From JACVCJ01 sp052437175 (GTDB taxonomy: Bacteria; Bacteroidota; Bacteroidia; CAIKAF01): a stretch of DNA of 64,000 bases. Within the stretch, counting starts at the first letter, position 1, and each line of letters starts with the position of its first letter. Below, piece by piece: positions 7,555-17,400 of the stretch. The translations under genes and the position numbers were made by a program. The notes under the pieces were generated by a model, which saw only the letters and a list, made by a program, of their open reading frames with translations, ran no database searches and had not been told where the DNA came from. The stretch lies in contig JBQVOK010000008.1 of the NCBI GenBank assembly GCA_052437175.1, positions 133,243 through 197,242 of the forward strand, written 5' to 3'.

Positions 7555-8826
7555 TCATCGGTATTTGAATGCGGCGGCAAAACGTGCGGCCAGCAGCAGT
7601 ACAAGGGCAAAAAGGGTAAGTTTGAGCAACTGGGGCCATACCAGGGCCAGGTCGGCTTCCCGCAGGAAAACATCGTAAAAGGCATTCAGCGCCCAGTTGA
7701 GCGGCGAAAGGCTGCCCAGGGTCTTAACCACAGGAGGCATTACAAAGGAAGGCACCCAGATACCGCCCACGGCAGCCATAATGAGCACAGAAATGGAGCC
7801 GAAAGAGGCCGCCTGTTCATGCGTGCGGGCCAGGGTACCGATAAACAGTCCATAGGCCGTTGCCGCCAGCGCACAGGTAAGGGCCACGATGAGCAGGGTG
7901 AACACATTATGCCCGATGACCAGCACGGGCAGGCCCAGCATGGGTAGCCAGACCAGGCCGGTGGAAAGCATCAGGGCAAACTGCAGCATGCAGATGAGCA
8001 TATAGGCCGATATCTTGCCGAACACGCTCAGGTCAAAAGAACCCGGTATCACCCGCAGGCGGCGTTCAATACCATTGTCTTTCTCACGCACGATATTGGT
8101 ACCGAGAGGAATAACAATAAAAAACATGGCAAAAATGGTCCAGGCCGGCACGTTATGCTGTACGCTGTTGGGTTTAATGAGGCTGTTCTCGCCCGTAGAA
8201 TATTCCGTGCTGAAATCTACCCCGGTAACATCGGCGCTGATCTGCACCCTGCCGGCACCGGGAATAAATTCGGCGATACGGGCCGAAAAAGCATCCACCA
8301 GCAAGCCGGTCTGTATGGCATTGATATTGCGCTCCATGGCAATTTCTACCGAAGCCTTGTAGGATGAAGGCACAGCCGGATCGAACACCAGTTGTATCGT
8401 TTTTCGTACAGTATCAGCGCCTTGTTTTTTGGCCGTACCCAGTACCGAAGCCAGTACATTGCCGGCATTAGTACGGATCTGTTCACTGACTCCCTCCGGG
8501 ATGATCATGCCCATTTTATAGCTGCCGTCGGAAGTGAGGCGGTATACGTCGTTCTCGCTCAGTTCGGCATTGTTCAGGGTATATATGGGTTCCAGGAACC
8601 CGGATGCATCAAAACCCCGGCGCAGCTGCTGTCCCAGGGTATCCCGGTCCAGGTCGCACACCAGTATCTGCTGCCGGGTCTCGCGCTGGGCGTTCAGCGC
8701 CGAATCCTGTATCAGGGTGATCAGGAATACCATAACGCCGGGCAGCACAAAGAGTATACCCAGTCCGGCAGGGTCGCGCAGCAGCAGCAATAATTCCTTT
8801 TTCCAGGCTTCGTAAAATCTTCTCAT
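7555..8826 (-). CDS. ABC-2 type exporter permease
   Basis: A 423-residue membrane protein with the ABC2_membrane_3 layout: one N-terminal membrane span (about residues 22-40), a large extracytoplasmic domain (about 45-230) and five or six C-terminal spans. The sequence NIVREKDNGIERRLRVIPGS before the second span is typical of this family (EKExGTlerL-like). It overlaps the ATPase gene by four bases and must form the exporter with it. The substrate is unknown; the BtrH-like protein and thioesterase next to it point to an acylated or lipid-like product. Confidence 0.88.
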   Translation of the reverse strand: MRRFYEAWKKELLLLLRDPAGLGILFVLPGVMVFLITLIQDSALNAQRETRQQILVCDLDRDTLGQQLRRGFDASGFLEPIYTLNNAELSENDVYRLTSDGSYKMGMIIPEGVSEQIRTNAGNVLASVLGTAKKQGADTVRKTIQLVFDPAVPSSYKASVEIAMERNINAIQTGLLVDAFSARIAEFIPGAGRVQISADVTGVDFSTEYSTGENSLIKPNSVQHNVPAWTIFAMFFIVIPLGTNIVREKDNGIERRLRVIPGSFDLSVFGKISAYMLICMLQFALMLSTGLVWLPMLGLPVLVIGHNVFTLLIVALTCALAATAYGLFIGTLARTHEQAASFGSISVLIMAAVGGIWVPSFVMPPVVKTLGSLSPLNWALNAFYDVFLREADLALVWPQLLKLTLFALVLLLAARFAAAFKYR

Positions 8827-9575
8827 TCGTCGCGCAGGTCCTTTCCGGTTAATTTCAGGAACATAGATTCCAGGGTTTCGCAGGCATGCTGCCGCATCAG
8901 TTCGGCTGGTGTACCATCGGCAATGATAACGCCGCTATCGATGATGCCTACCCGGGAACAGAGCGTTTCGGCCTCACGCATGTGGTGCGAGGTATAAAAA
9001 ACGGTATGCCCGCTGCGGTTGTATTCGGCCAGGAACTCCACGATCACGTTACGGCTCTGTACGTCGATGCCTACGGTGGGCTCGTCCAGGAAAAGCAGGT
9101 CGGGACCGTGCAGGATACCTGCGATCAGGTTCACCCGGCGTTTCATACCGCCGCTATACGTTTTCAGGGGTCGGGAAGCATGTTTTTCCAGTCCGAATAT
9201 GCGCAGGTAATGTTCGGTACGTTCGCGCAGTTCTTTATGCGGAATGCGGTAGGCACTGCCGAAAAAGTGCAGGTTCTCGCGGGCGCTGAGTTTATCGTAC
9301 AGGGCAATATCCTGCGGTACCAGGCCGATACGGCTTTTGGAAAGTGCGTTAAAATCTGCCGGTGAAGAGCCGGTAACGCGCACCGTACCCTGTTTGTAGG
9401 GCACCAGTCCGCAGAGTATATTCATGAGCGAGGTCTTTCCTGCGCCGTTGGGGCCCAGGATGCCGTAGAATTCACCCGGCTGTACGTCCAGGTCAAGTCC
9501 GTTGAGCACGGGCTCTATTTTTCCGCGGTACGCTTTAGAGAGTCCGCGTACCTGTATGAGGGGTTCCGGAATCAT
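8823..9575 (-). CDS. ABC transporter ATP-binding protein
   Basis: A 250-residue ATPase that energises the ABC-2 permease encoded next. Walker A GPNGAGKTS is at residues 41-49, the Q-loop near PQD (87-89), the signature SGGMKRR at 141-147, Walker B LFLDEPT at 161-167 and the switch His at 197. The SGGMKRRV form is that of the DrrA/CcmA-type exporters. Start and stop overlap the flanking genes. Confidence 0.93.
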   Translation of the reverse strand: MIPEPLIQVRGLSKAYRGKIEPVLNGLDLDVQPGEFYGILGPNGAGKTSLMNILCGLVPYKQGTVRVTGSSPADFNALSKSRIGLVPQDIALYDKLSARENLHFFGSAYRIPHKELRERTEHYLRIFGLEKHASRPLKTYSGGMKRRVNLIAGILHGPDLLFLDEPTVGIDVQSRNVIVEFLAEYNRSGHTVFYTSHHMREAETLCSRVGIIDSGVIIADGTPAELMRQHACETLESMFLKLTGKDLRDE

Positions 9576-10594
9576 ACTTTTTTATCCCATTCTTTGGCCA
9601 GGAGATACAATTCTTCGAAAAGCAGCTGTTCCTTATCGGCAATACGGTGCAGGGAGGCCGATACGGACTGCCAGTCGCTGCCGTTATTGCTGCGGTTCTT
9701 TACCAGGCGGCTGGCCTCGTAGGCAAAGGCACGCCAGTCGTCGCCGATCCCGGTCATGCGGGTACTGAATGCGGCAAAGCGTTCATCGCCGAAGATACGG
9801 GCACATTCCTGCAGGAAAGCCGCGTACATAAAGCGGAACCCTGCGCCGCCGGTACCGATCTCCTCCTGCATGCGCACCACCTGTCCGAGGTACTGCAGGG
9901 CTTTGCGGTCGCCCAGTTTCTGCGGCCATTTCAGCATACGATCTGCCAGGTAATGAATGCCCTTGGCCCCAAAAAATTTCAGGGGAATTTCCGTCATATC
10001 GTAGCAGGTCTTGCGCAGGCCTTTTACAATGGCCTTACGCAGGTTGATCTGTTCCGGCACGGATACCGGCCAGTACATTTTGCCCCGGGGCGTGGCGGTA
10101 CCTTTGGCAAAGCGTACGCGCTGAAAATCGCGGCGGCTGAGCGTGGTCACGGTTTCCATAACGGGGTCGCTGATATGGTACTGCTCGCCCTCGCGTGCAA
10201 AGGCCACCAGGTTATGTGCGTTGAAGTGAAAGCGGTAAGGCTCCGGGAAATAGGTAAGGTGAAACACGCCTACCACGCAGCCCGTGGGAATTCCCTGTGC
10301 CAGGTTGGCATCGAGCTCTTCCATGGCTTTTTCGGGATTACGGTAGGTCTTTACCTTCATTTTAATGCCCAGCTTTTTAGCGGCCCGCTGGAAAATAACA
10401 CCCGGGAACGGACGAAAACCCGTAACAGGAATGCCGTTGAGCTTCATAAAAGGCATGTGGGCAAAGAAAAGTCCTGAACCGATGCCGAATACCAGCGGTT
10501 CGTTTATATCGAGGCCGTGAAAACGGAAGAGGTTAGCGGTAACCCCGTTCTCGCAATGGGCCGACTGGCGGTGATCGAATACCGGATCAGGCAT
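9572..10594 (-). CDS. BtrH N-terminal domain protein
   Basis: A 340-residue protein resembling the butirosin enzyme BtrH in its N-terminal half, including FDHRQSAHCENGVTANLF with the conserved Cys (residue about 14) and His, and GIGSGLFFAHMPF. BtrH is an acyltransferase that moves an acyl group from a carrier protein; the C-terminal half resembles the DUF4872 region often joined to it. This suggests an acyl transfer or cysteine-dependent step in the cytoplasm before export by the ABC pair. Similar BtrH/ABC/thioesterase groups are, as I recall, found in flexirubin-type gene clusters of flavobacteria, but no polyene genes are seen here. The ATG at 10594 gives an eight-base overlap with the upstream gene; ATGs at 10612 or 10657 are possible. 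Confidence 0.78.
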   Translation of the reverse strand: MPDPVFDHRQSAHCENGVTANLFRFHGLDINEPLVFGIGSGLFFAHMPFMKLNGIPVTGFRPFPGVIFQRAAKKLGIKMKVKTYRNPEKAMEELDANLAQGIPTGCVVGVFHLTYFPEPYRFHFNAHNLVAFAREGEQYHISDPVMETVTTLSRRDFQRVRFAKGTATPRGKMYWPVSVPEQINLRKAIVKGLRKTCYDMTEIPLKFFGAKGIHYLADRMLKWPQKLGDRKALQYLGQVVRMQEEIGTGGAGFRFMYAAFLQECARIFGDERFAAFSTRMTGIGDDWRAFAYEASRLVKNRSNNGSDWQSVSASLHRIADKEQLLFEELYLLAKEWDKKV

Positions 10595-11003
10595 GGTGGG
10601 AGTCTGGATCATCGAGCTTAAGTAACTGTTCAACAGAAATACGGAAAGAATCTGCATAGGCTTCTTTTTCGGCCTGTGTGGCTTTTTCGAGCCCGCCGGG
10701 ACGGATATGTTCCTTAATTTTTACTTTGGACACACCCGAATACTGGGAGAGCAGCTTTACGTCCATCTGGTTCTTTTCCATGTGGTACAACAGGGTCGAA
10801 GCTTCGTTACGGAGCACCTGCTCACGTACCCCGGCCACGGCTTCATTGATGATATCCCAGGCCTGCTGCATTACGATGTTCTTGGGTTCCCAGCCGGTGC
10901 TGAGCGCATTTACATAATTCCCGTTCTCATCGAGCACATAGTACAGGTCGCGGGTCTTACCCTGCAACATTCCATCGTCCTGCGGCACTTCCTTCTCTTT
11001 CAT
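10587..11003 (-). CDS. Hypothetical protein with a possible helix-turn-helix
   Basis: A 138-residue cytoplasmic protein, first gene of the cassette. The region LLSQYSGVSKVKIKEHIRPGG followed by an Ala/Glu-rich helix looks like a lambda-repressor-type HTH (residues about 78-125), and the N-terminal part (RDLYYVLDENGNYVNAL) is unfamiliar. It could be the regulator of the BtrH/ABC cassette or an accessory subunit. An in-frame TTG two codons upstream is possible, but the ATG at 11003 is preferred. Confidence 0.65.
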   Translation of the reverse strand: MKEKEVPQDDGMLQGKTRDLYYVLDENGNYVNALSTGWEPKNIVMQQAWDIINEAVAGVREQVLRNEASTLLYHMEKNQMDVKLLSQYSGVSKVKIKEHIRPGGLEKATQAEKEAYADSFRISVEQLLKLDDPDSHHA

Positions 11004-11025
11004 ATTCAAACAAAACTGTGTATAA

Positions 11026-11033
11026 CAAAGATA
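11026..11033 (-). promoter_or_regulatory. TAnnTTTG promoter element for the HTH/BtrH/ABC cassette
   Basis: TATCTTTG on the minus strand, 22 bases before the ATG at 11003. Confidence 0.6.
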
Positions 11034-11243
11034 ATAAACCTGCGCGGCACAACAATTGTTTTCACCGTCAGCGGCTTTTTACCGGATTTATGACGTGTAA
11101 ACGGCGCCGAATACTACTACACAGGAATATTTTAACGCTTAAATATATTGAATACCTGTCTTTTACCATACAAATCACACAAGAGAACGGGTCTGCATTA
11201 AATTTATTTTGTGATTTTATTTTGCCGGTGTAAAATTTTGACG

Positions 11244-11251
11244 TACCTTTG
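11244..11251 (+). promoter_or_regulatory. Promoter of tRNA-fMet
   Basis: TACCTTTG with TTTG at 11221-11224 and a 19-base spacer, a full Bacteroidota promoter, ending 14 bases before the mature tRNA 5' end. Confidence 0.7.
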
Positions 11252-11265
11252 CAGTCCTAAAACAC

Positions 11266-11338
11266 TGCGAGGTGGAGAAGTAGGTATCTCGTCGGGCTCA
11301 TAACCCGAAGGCCGCTGGTTCGAGTCCAGCCCTCGCTA
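11266..11338 (+). tRNA. Initiator tRNA-fMet (CAT)
   Basis: A full cloverleaf can be folded by eye: acceptor 2-7/66-71 GCGAGG/CCTCGC, D stem GAGA/TCTC, anticodon stem TCGGG/CCCGA with loop CTCATAA (anticodon CAT), and T arm GCTGG TTCGAGT CCAGC. Two features mark it as the initiator: the 1-72 pair is mismatched (T/T), and the anticodon stem has three consecutive G-C pairs. The CCA end is not encoded. It stands alone, with its own promoter and terminator. Confidence 0.95.
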
Positions 11339-11353
11339 CTAAAAACAAATAAA

Positions 11354-11378
11354 GCCTGGTCCCGTACCGGGCTTTTTT
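11354..11378 (+). terminator. Rho-independent terminator of the tRNA gene
   Basis: Stem GCCTGGT/ACCGGGC (one G-T pair) with a 5-base loop followed by six T. Confidence 0.85.
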
Positions 11379-11677
11379 CATTTCCTGAGCCTTCTGCCAA
11401 CCAGCTGTGCAGCCAATACAAGGTTTACCTGTCCTGCCCGCCGGAAAACGAAGGCATCAACCATAGAGACCGAAAAGCAAGCAAACGTTACGTTTAAAGA
11501 TGCATATTTTTTTGACATAATTGCACATATTTCAAAAATCCACTCCAAAATATAGACAGCAGTGTATTTACACGGGAAGGGCAAATTAAAGCGCTTCGTT
11601 ATCAGCCCTATATACGAAAAGAGGCGGGAATATGCCGATAAAAAGTGCTGCATAACAGAGACTTTATATTTACTGCT
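11379..11677. other. Noncoding stretch between tRNA-fMet and a T9SS protein gene
   Basis: About 300 bases, AT-rich in the middle, with no convincing reading frame; a 91-codon minus-strand frame here has no family features. Only the promoter at its right end can be named. Confidence 0.6.
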
Positions 11678-11685
11678 TACTTTTG
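11678..11685 (+). promoter_or_regulatory. TAnnTTTG promoter element for the 11713 gene
   Basis: TACTTTTG, 27 bases before the ATG at 11713. No clear TTTG at the usual distance. Confidence 0.5.
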
Positions 11686-11712
11686 CGGCCAGTTACAATC
11701 AAGCATACACTA

Positions 11713-13995
11713 ATGAAGAAAGTTCTCCTCAGCCTGGGGCTCGTTACCTCAGCCCTGTTCAGTTACGGACAGGTCACCATTACCAAGTACCTTCCTTCAG
11801 TGGCGCCGGGCAGCAGTCAACAGCGTGCCCCCAACGGGACCCCATCACATACGGCGTTCCGTTCACATTTTATTATTCCGGCCTCTGAGATCAGCGGCAT
11901 TCTGAACGGCAGCCAGTTCTCTGAGATCGCCTTTGTGCTGCTGGGCGGGGCTTCTGTACCTTTTTCAGGGAATATGAGCATTTACCTGGAAAACACCACG
12001 GATGCACAAAACCTGAAATCGAGCGACTGGGCCACGGCCATCGGCCCGATGACGCAGGTATACAACGGCAGCTACAGTGTTCCCGCAGGGAACGTAGCTT
12101 CGGAGATCGGGCTTACGCTTACACAGACCTTTACCTACACGGGCGGCGGACTGTACGTAGGTATCGACTACCTGGGCAGTGTTTTCTCCGGGGCGCTCGA
12201 TCCGGCTACCTACCGCTGCAACAGCGTTTTATCGGGGGCTCTGTATATGGCGGCTTCTGCCACTACCACCCCACCTGCCACGCTGAACCAGGTTTCGGCT
12301 TTCCGTCCGCAGTTACGTTTTACCTACCCGAACCCCAACAGCCACGATGCTTCGGTTGAGAATATCGATGTGAACAAGGCACACCTGGCTAAGATCGGCG
12401 AACCCCTCACTTCGGTAAAAGCCTATATACGCAATTCAGGCAGTGATACCCTCAGCAACCTGCCCCTCACCCTGAACGTAAGCGGCGCCAATACGCTGAG
12501 CCAGGTACAGACCCTTGCCAGCCTGGCCCCCGGCCTTACCGACACGGTGATCTTCAGCGGGCTGTCATTCCTGAACGACGGTACGCAGACGCTGACCGTA
12601 AACGCCCCGAACGACGACGTTGCCCAGAACAACAGCTTCTCCGTGTTACAGTATGTATCTTGTGATACGCTTGCCTACAGTCATAACGGAAGCGCCAACG
12701 ACGACATCGGGTTCAATACCGGAGCCGGGATCCTGGCCGTACGTCTTACCAGCGGGCCCGATCTTTTCCCGGTAGTAAAAGGCGTAAACGTACGTATATC
12801 CACGGCCTCTTCCACCCAGAACAAAGTGGTGGCCGGCGTACTGCTCGATAAACAGGGGGCCATCATAGCCCTTTCTGCCCCGGATACCATGCAAAGCGGC
12901 GACCTGGGCAAAACGGTGTTCTTCCCCTTCAGCAGCCTTCCTGCCATTGCCCCGAACGACACCTTTTATGTCGGGCTCAGGCAATATCCTTCGGCGCAGG
13001 GTTATTTCCCGGTGGGAACCCAATACCCGGCCCTGGTGCCCGCAGACCGTGTGTTTTCCTTCGGGTTCAACGGCGATTCCATCAGCACGTACAATAACCT
13101 GGGCACCCTGATCATTGAAGCAGTCCTGGGCAGTTCTGTGCAACTGAGCGATAATACCGCCAACGGTTCGGTATGTGAAGGTCAGCCCGTGAGCTGGACC
13201 GCAACACCCGGATTTAACAGCTACGATTTTATAGTGAACGGCAACAGCGCGCAACAATCCGCTGCAAATACCTATACCGCTACTCCCGCTGCCAGCAGCA
13301 GTATACAGGTAAATGCCGTGTACCAGAACTGTCCCGTACAGTCGGCCACCGATTCCCTTTATGTAGTACCGGTGCCGCACACCCAGCTGGCCGCTACCAT
13401 CTGCGAGGGAGAAACCTATATCCTGGGCAGCCAGGTGCTGAACAGTCCGGGTACCTACAGCGAAACCTTTCCAGTGGCAGGCGCACTCTGCGACAGCGTG
13501 GTAAGCGTAACCCTTACGGTAAATATGGTAAACGAAGGCCTTAGCCAGAACGGCACAGAACTGAGTGCCAATGCCCAGAATGCAGCCTATGTATGGATCG
13601 ACTGCAGCAGTGGGTTAGCGGTGCCCGGCGAAACGGCCCGCACGTTCAACCCGACACAGAACGGAAGCTACGCCGTAATTGTTACCGAAAACGGTTGCAG
13701 TGACACCTCAGCCTGTGCGCAGGTAACCCTTACTCCTGCCGGGCTTAACGAAAACGAGGCTTTACAGGCCCTTGCGCTGTATCCGAACCCTGCCAGGGAA
13801 AGCTTTAACCTGCAGTTAACGGGCATACAGATCCGCGAAGTACGCATTTCGGATATAAATGGGCGCGTTCTGTATACGAAAATTACGGGTTCTGAAATGA
13901 TCAGTGTTCCCGTTGAACAACTGCACCCGGGTATATACCTGGTACAGGTACATACAGATGCCGGAACGGCAGTACGCCGCTTTATAAAGCACTAA
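11713..13995 (+). CDS. T9SS cargo protein with a CARDB-like region
   Basis: A 760-residue secreted protein. It has a Sec signal peptide (residues 1-20, ending YGQ). A jelly-roll-like N-terminal domain is followed by a CARDB-like stretch beginning SHDASVENIDV (about 219-320), a further beta domain, one copy of the CEGETYILGS...LCDSVVSVTLTV module that is tandemly repeated in the 1701-residue protein next door, an Ig-like segment ending in NGCSDTSACAQV, and a type A T9SS sorting domain (ALYPNPARESFNL ... VRRFIKH). It is expected to be exported through the type IX system and attached at or released from the cell surface. No catalytic motif is seen, so adhesion or matrix function is a guess. The ATG at 11713 fits the signal peptide. 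Confidence 0.86.
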   Translation: MKKVLLSLGLVTSALFSYGQVTITKYLPSVAPGSSQQRAPNGTPSHTAFRSHFIIPASEISGILNGSQFSEIAFVLLGGASVPFSGNMSIYLENTTDAQNLKSSDWATAIGPMTQVYNGSYSVPAGNVASEIGLTLTQTFTYTGGGLYVGIDYLGSVFSGALDPATYRCNSVLSGALYMAASATTTPPATLNQVSAFRPQLRFTYPNPNSHDASVENIDVNKAHLAKIGEPLTSVKAYIRNSGSDTLSNLPLTLNVSGANTLSQVQTLASLAPGLTDTVIFSGLSFLNDGTQTLTVNAPNDDVAQNNSFSVLQYVSCDTLAYSHNGSANDDIGFNTGAGILAVRLTSGPDLFPVVKGVNVRISTASSTQNKVVAGVLLDKQGAIIALSAPDTMQSGDLGKTVFFPFSSLPAIAPNDTFYVGLRQYPSAQGYFPVGTQYPALVPADRVFSFGFNGDSISTYNNLGTLIIEAVLGSSVQLSDNTANGSVCEGQPVSWTATPGFNSYDFIVNGNSAQQSAANTYTATPAASSSIQVNAVYQNCPVQSATDSLYVVPVPHTQLAATICEGETYILGSQVLNSPGTYSETFPVAGALCDSVVSVTLTVNMVNEGLSQNGTELSANAQNAAYVWIDCSSGLAVPGETARTFNPTQNGSYAVIVTENGCSDTSACAQVTLTPAGLNENEALQALALYPNPARESFNLQLTGIQIREVRISDINGRVLYTKITGSEMISVPVEQLHPGIYLVQVHTDAGTAVRRFIKH

Positions 13996-14017
13996 AACGT
14001 ATATACATTAAGAGAAG

Positions 14018-14043
14018 GCCGGTTTTCATACCGGCTTTTTTTA
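14018..14043 (+). terminator. Terminator after the T9SS protein gene
   Basis: Stem GCCGGT/ACCGGC with a six-base loop and a run of T. Confidence 0.85.
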
Positions 14044-14430
14044 TACCCGCTTCGTACCGGGGAGAAGGCGTTTACCGGGACGGAAGGTATATACCTAAAA
14101 AAAGAAGCCGGGGAAAAGCCGGCCTCCTGGGTAAAACAAAAACAAGGAAAAAGCCCGGCAGTAAGGGACCGGGCTCTTTTCGGGTACGGATAGTTAAGAA
14201 GGGGAATCTGAATACTGTAACCGTAGTATATATCTATTGTTTGTTTGCAATTTTCGTGGTGAACTCTGCGTCAGGCCTGCCTTCCGAAGAACCACAGGAC
14301 AAATATACCCCGCCTTTTCATACCCGAAAGCGCCAATGTATATCCGCCGGGGTTCGTTTCCTAAGTGCGAAAATCCGTTTTACATCCGTTTTTATACCCT
14401 GTGCAAGATGTTCTGCAAATGAAAGCACAC
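14044..14430. other. Noncoding stretch between two convergent T9SS genes
   Basis: Roughly 390 bases between the two terminators. Apart from the hairpin at 14152-14180 nothing is recognised; the short frames at 14237-14474 lack start context and composition of real genes. Confidence 0.6.
14152..14180 (+). terminator. Second hairpin with T-run
   Basis: Stem AGCCCGG/CCGGGCT, ten-base loop, then CTTTT. It may be a backup terminator, or the end of an unrecognised short transcript. Confidence 0.55.
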
Positions 14431-14471
14431 AAAAAACCCGCAGGATAATGTATATACGTTATTCCTGCGGG
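14431..14471 (-). terminator. Terminator of the 1701-residue repeat protein gene
   Basis: On the minus strand a long stem (CCCGCAGGAATAA paired with TTATCCTGCGGG, one bulge) is followed by six T. Confidence 0.88.
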
Positions 14472-14492
14472 TAGAGCATGTAATGAATACTT

Positions 14493-17400
14493 TTAGTTTC
14501 GTATAATGCGTATCACCGATGTATAACCGGCGGCTTCTACGCGCAGCAGGTAAACCCCCGGCAATAAGGCCGTCATATCCAGTTTCATGGCAGTGGCATC
14601 CGGCATAAATACCGTTTGCTGCATTTTACCACTCATGTCAAAAATATGCACATAGGCCGTACCCTGTATCGAAGAGCTGATGTTCAGCATGCCGTCGGTC
14701 GGGTTCGGGTATGCCTGCAGGTTCAGAGCCGCAGCCGATTCGTCGAGGCCTACGGTATTGATAGTGATACAGGCCGAAGTATCTGTACAGCCGTCCTGTG
14801 TAACAATTACGGCATAAGATCCGTTCTGGCCGGCCTGGAACACCTGGTTCACCGCTGCATCAATGTTGGAGCCGGTAGCACAGTTGATCCACTGGTACTG
14901 GGCAGGTGCTGCCTGCGCGGTAAGTATAACCCCGTTCGCACTCTGGCTTACATTGGTATTTACCTGTTTGATGGTCAGCTGCAGGGTAAGCGTACTGTCG
15001 CAACCGGCGGCGTTGGTCAGCAGTTGTGTGTAGGTACCGCTGCTGGTGTAGGTCTGGCCGTTCAGTGTGTAACTTCCGCAGGCCGTAGCGCTCAGTGTGG
15101 ATGTAGTCGGCTGGTTGATAGTCAGGTTCAGCGTAAGCGTACTGTCACAACCCGCCGCATTGGTCAGCAGTTGCGTGTAGGTACCGCTGGTCGTGTAGGT
15201 CTGGCCGTTCAGTGTATAGCTTTCGCAGGCGCTGGCATTCAGTGTGGAGCTGCTGTTTTGCTTGATAACCAGGTTCAGCGTGATGATACTGTCGCAACCC
15301 GCCGCATTCGTAAGCAATTGCGTGTAGGTACCGCTGGTCGTGTAGGTCTGCCCGTTCAGCGTATAGCTTTCGCAGGCAGAGGCAGTCAGTGTGGAGCTGC
15401 TGTTTTGCTTGATAACCAGGTTGAGCGTGAGGGTGCTGTCGCAACCCGCCGCATTCGTCAGCAATTGCGTGTAGGTACCGCTGGTCGTATAGGTCTGCCC
15501 GTTCAGCGTATAGCTTTCGCAGGCAGAGGCACTCAGTGTGGAGCTACTGTTTTGTTTGATAACCAGGTTCAGCGTGAGGGTACTGTCGCAACCCGCCGCA
15601 TTCGTCAGCAATTGCGTATAGGTACCGCTGGTCGTGTAGGTCTGCCCGTTCAGCGTATAGCTTTCGCAGGCAGAGGCACTCAGGGTGGAGCTACTGTTTT
15701 GTTTGATAACCAGGTTCAGCGTGATAGTACTGTCGCAACCCGCAGCGTTGGTCAGCAGTTGTGTGTAGGTACCGCTGGCCGTGTAGGTCTGGCCGTTCAG
15801 CGTATAGCTTTCGCAGGCGCTGGCACTCAGGGTAGATGTAGTGCTGTTTTTAATGGTCAGATTCAGCGTGAGGGTACTGTCGCAGCCTGCTGCATTGGTC
15901 AGCAGCTGGGTATAGGTACCACTGGCCGTGTAGGTCTGTCCATTTAACGTATACGCATCACAACTTGAAATATTTAAGGTAGATATGGTGCTGTTTTTAA
16001 TGGTCAGGTTCAGCGTGAGGGTGCTGTCGCAGCCTGCTGCATTGGTCAGCAGCTGGGTATAGGTACCGCTGGTCGTGTAGGTCTGGCCATTTAACGTATA
16101 CGCATCACAACTTGAAATATTTAAGGTAGATGTAGTACTGTGTTTAATGGTCAGGTTTAATGTAATGGTACTGTCGCAACCCGCTGCATTCGTACGCAGC
16201 TGCGTATAGGTGCCGCTGGTCGTATAGGTCTGGCCATTCAGCGTATAGCCATCGCAGGCACTGATGTTCAGTGTGGAGGCCGTGCTGTGCTTAATGGTCA
16301 GGTTCAGCGTAAGGGTGCTGTCGCAGCCCGCAGCATTCGTCAGCAGTTGCGTATAGGTACCACTGCTGGTATAGGTCTGGCCGTTTAAAGTATAGGCATC
16401 ACAACGTGTAATATTCAGCACGGATGAAGTGCTCTGCTTAATGGTCAGGTTCAGCGTAAGGGTGCTGTCGCAGCCCGCAGCATTGGTCAGCAGCTGGGTA
16501 TAGGTGCCGCTACTGGTATAGGTCTGGCCATTCAGCGTATATGCATCGCAACTTGAAATAGTCAATGTCGATGTGGTGCTGGGCTTAATGGTCAGGTTCA
16601 GCGTGATGGTGCTGTCGCAGCCTGCTGCATTCGTCAGCATTTGCGTATAGGTGCCGCTGCTGGTATAGGTCTGGCCATTCAGCGTATAGCCATCGCAGCT
16701 GCTGATATTCAACACAGACGTAGTACTGTTCTTAATGGTCAGGTTCAGCGTGATGGTGCTGTCGCAGCCGGCCGCATTGGTCAGCAGCTGGGTATAGGTA
16801 CCACTGGTCGTATAGGTCTGACCATTCAGCGTATACGCATCACAACTTGAAATGGTCAATGTCGATGTAGTACTGTGTTTAATGGTCAGATTGAGCGTAA
16901 GGGTACTGTCGCAACCGGCCGCATTGGTCAGCAGCTGGGTATAGGTACCACTGGTCGTATAAGTCTGGCCATTCAGCGTATACGCATCACAGCTTGAAAT
17001 AGTCAATGTCGATGTAGTACTGTGCTTAATGGTCAGATTGAGCGTAAGGGTACTGTCGCAACCCGCTGCATTGGTAAACAGTTGTGTATAGGTGCCGCTG
17101 CTGGTATAGGTCTGACCGTTTAACGTATACACATCACAGGCCGTTGCCGAAAGTACGGAAGACGTACTGTTCTTAATGGTTAGGTTCAGCGTAAGGGTGC
17201 TGTCGCAGCCGGCAGCATTGGTCAGCAGCTGGGTATAGGTGCCGCTTGTGGTATAGGTCTGACCGTTTAACGTATACGTATCGCAGGCCGTTGCCGAAAG
17301 TACGGAAGACGTGCTGTTCTTAATGGTCAGGTTCAGCGTAAGGGTGCTGTCGCAACCCGCCGCATTGGTCAGCAGCTGGGTATAGGTCCCGCTGGCCGTA

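Noticed and set aside
11266..11338. Reading the tRNA as an elongator Met or Ile (CAT) tRNA
   Set aside because: The unpaired 1-72 position and three G-C pairs at the base of the anticodon stem mark it as the initiator.
11379..11653. A 91-codon minus-strand frame right of the tRNA
   Set aside because: Starts in an AT-rich region without a promoter and its product has no recognisable segment; it overlaps the tRNA terminator.
14237..14474. Two short overlapping frames between the T9SS genes
   Set aside because: No conserved feature, overlapping frames and a terminator within; likely chance.
14616..15947. A long plus-strand open frame of 443 codons opposite the repeat gene
   Set aside because: It follows the 147-bp period of the repeats and mirrors the sense strand; low complexity caused by the repeats explains it.
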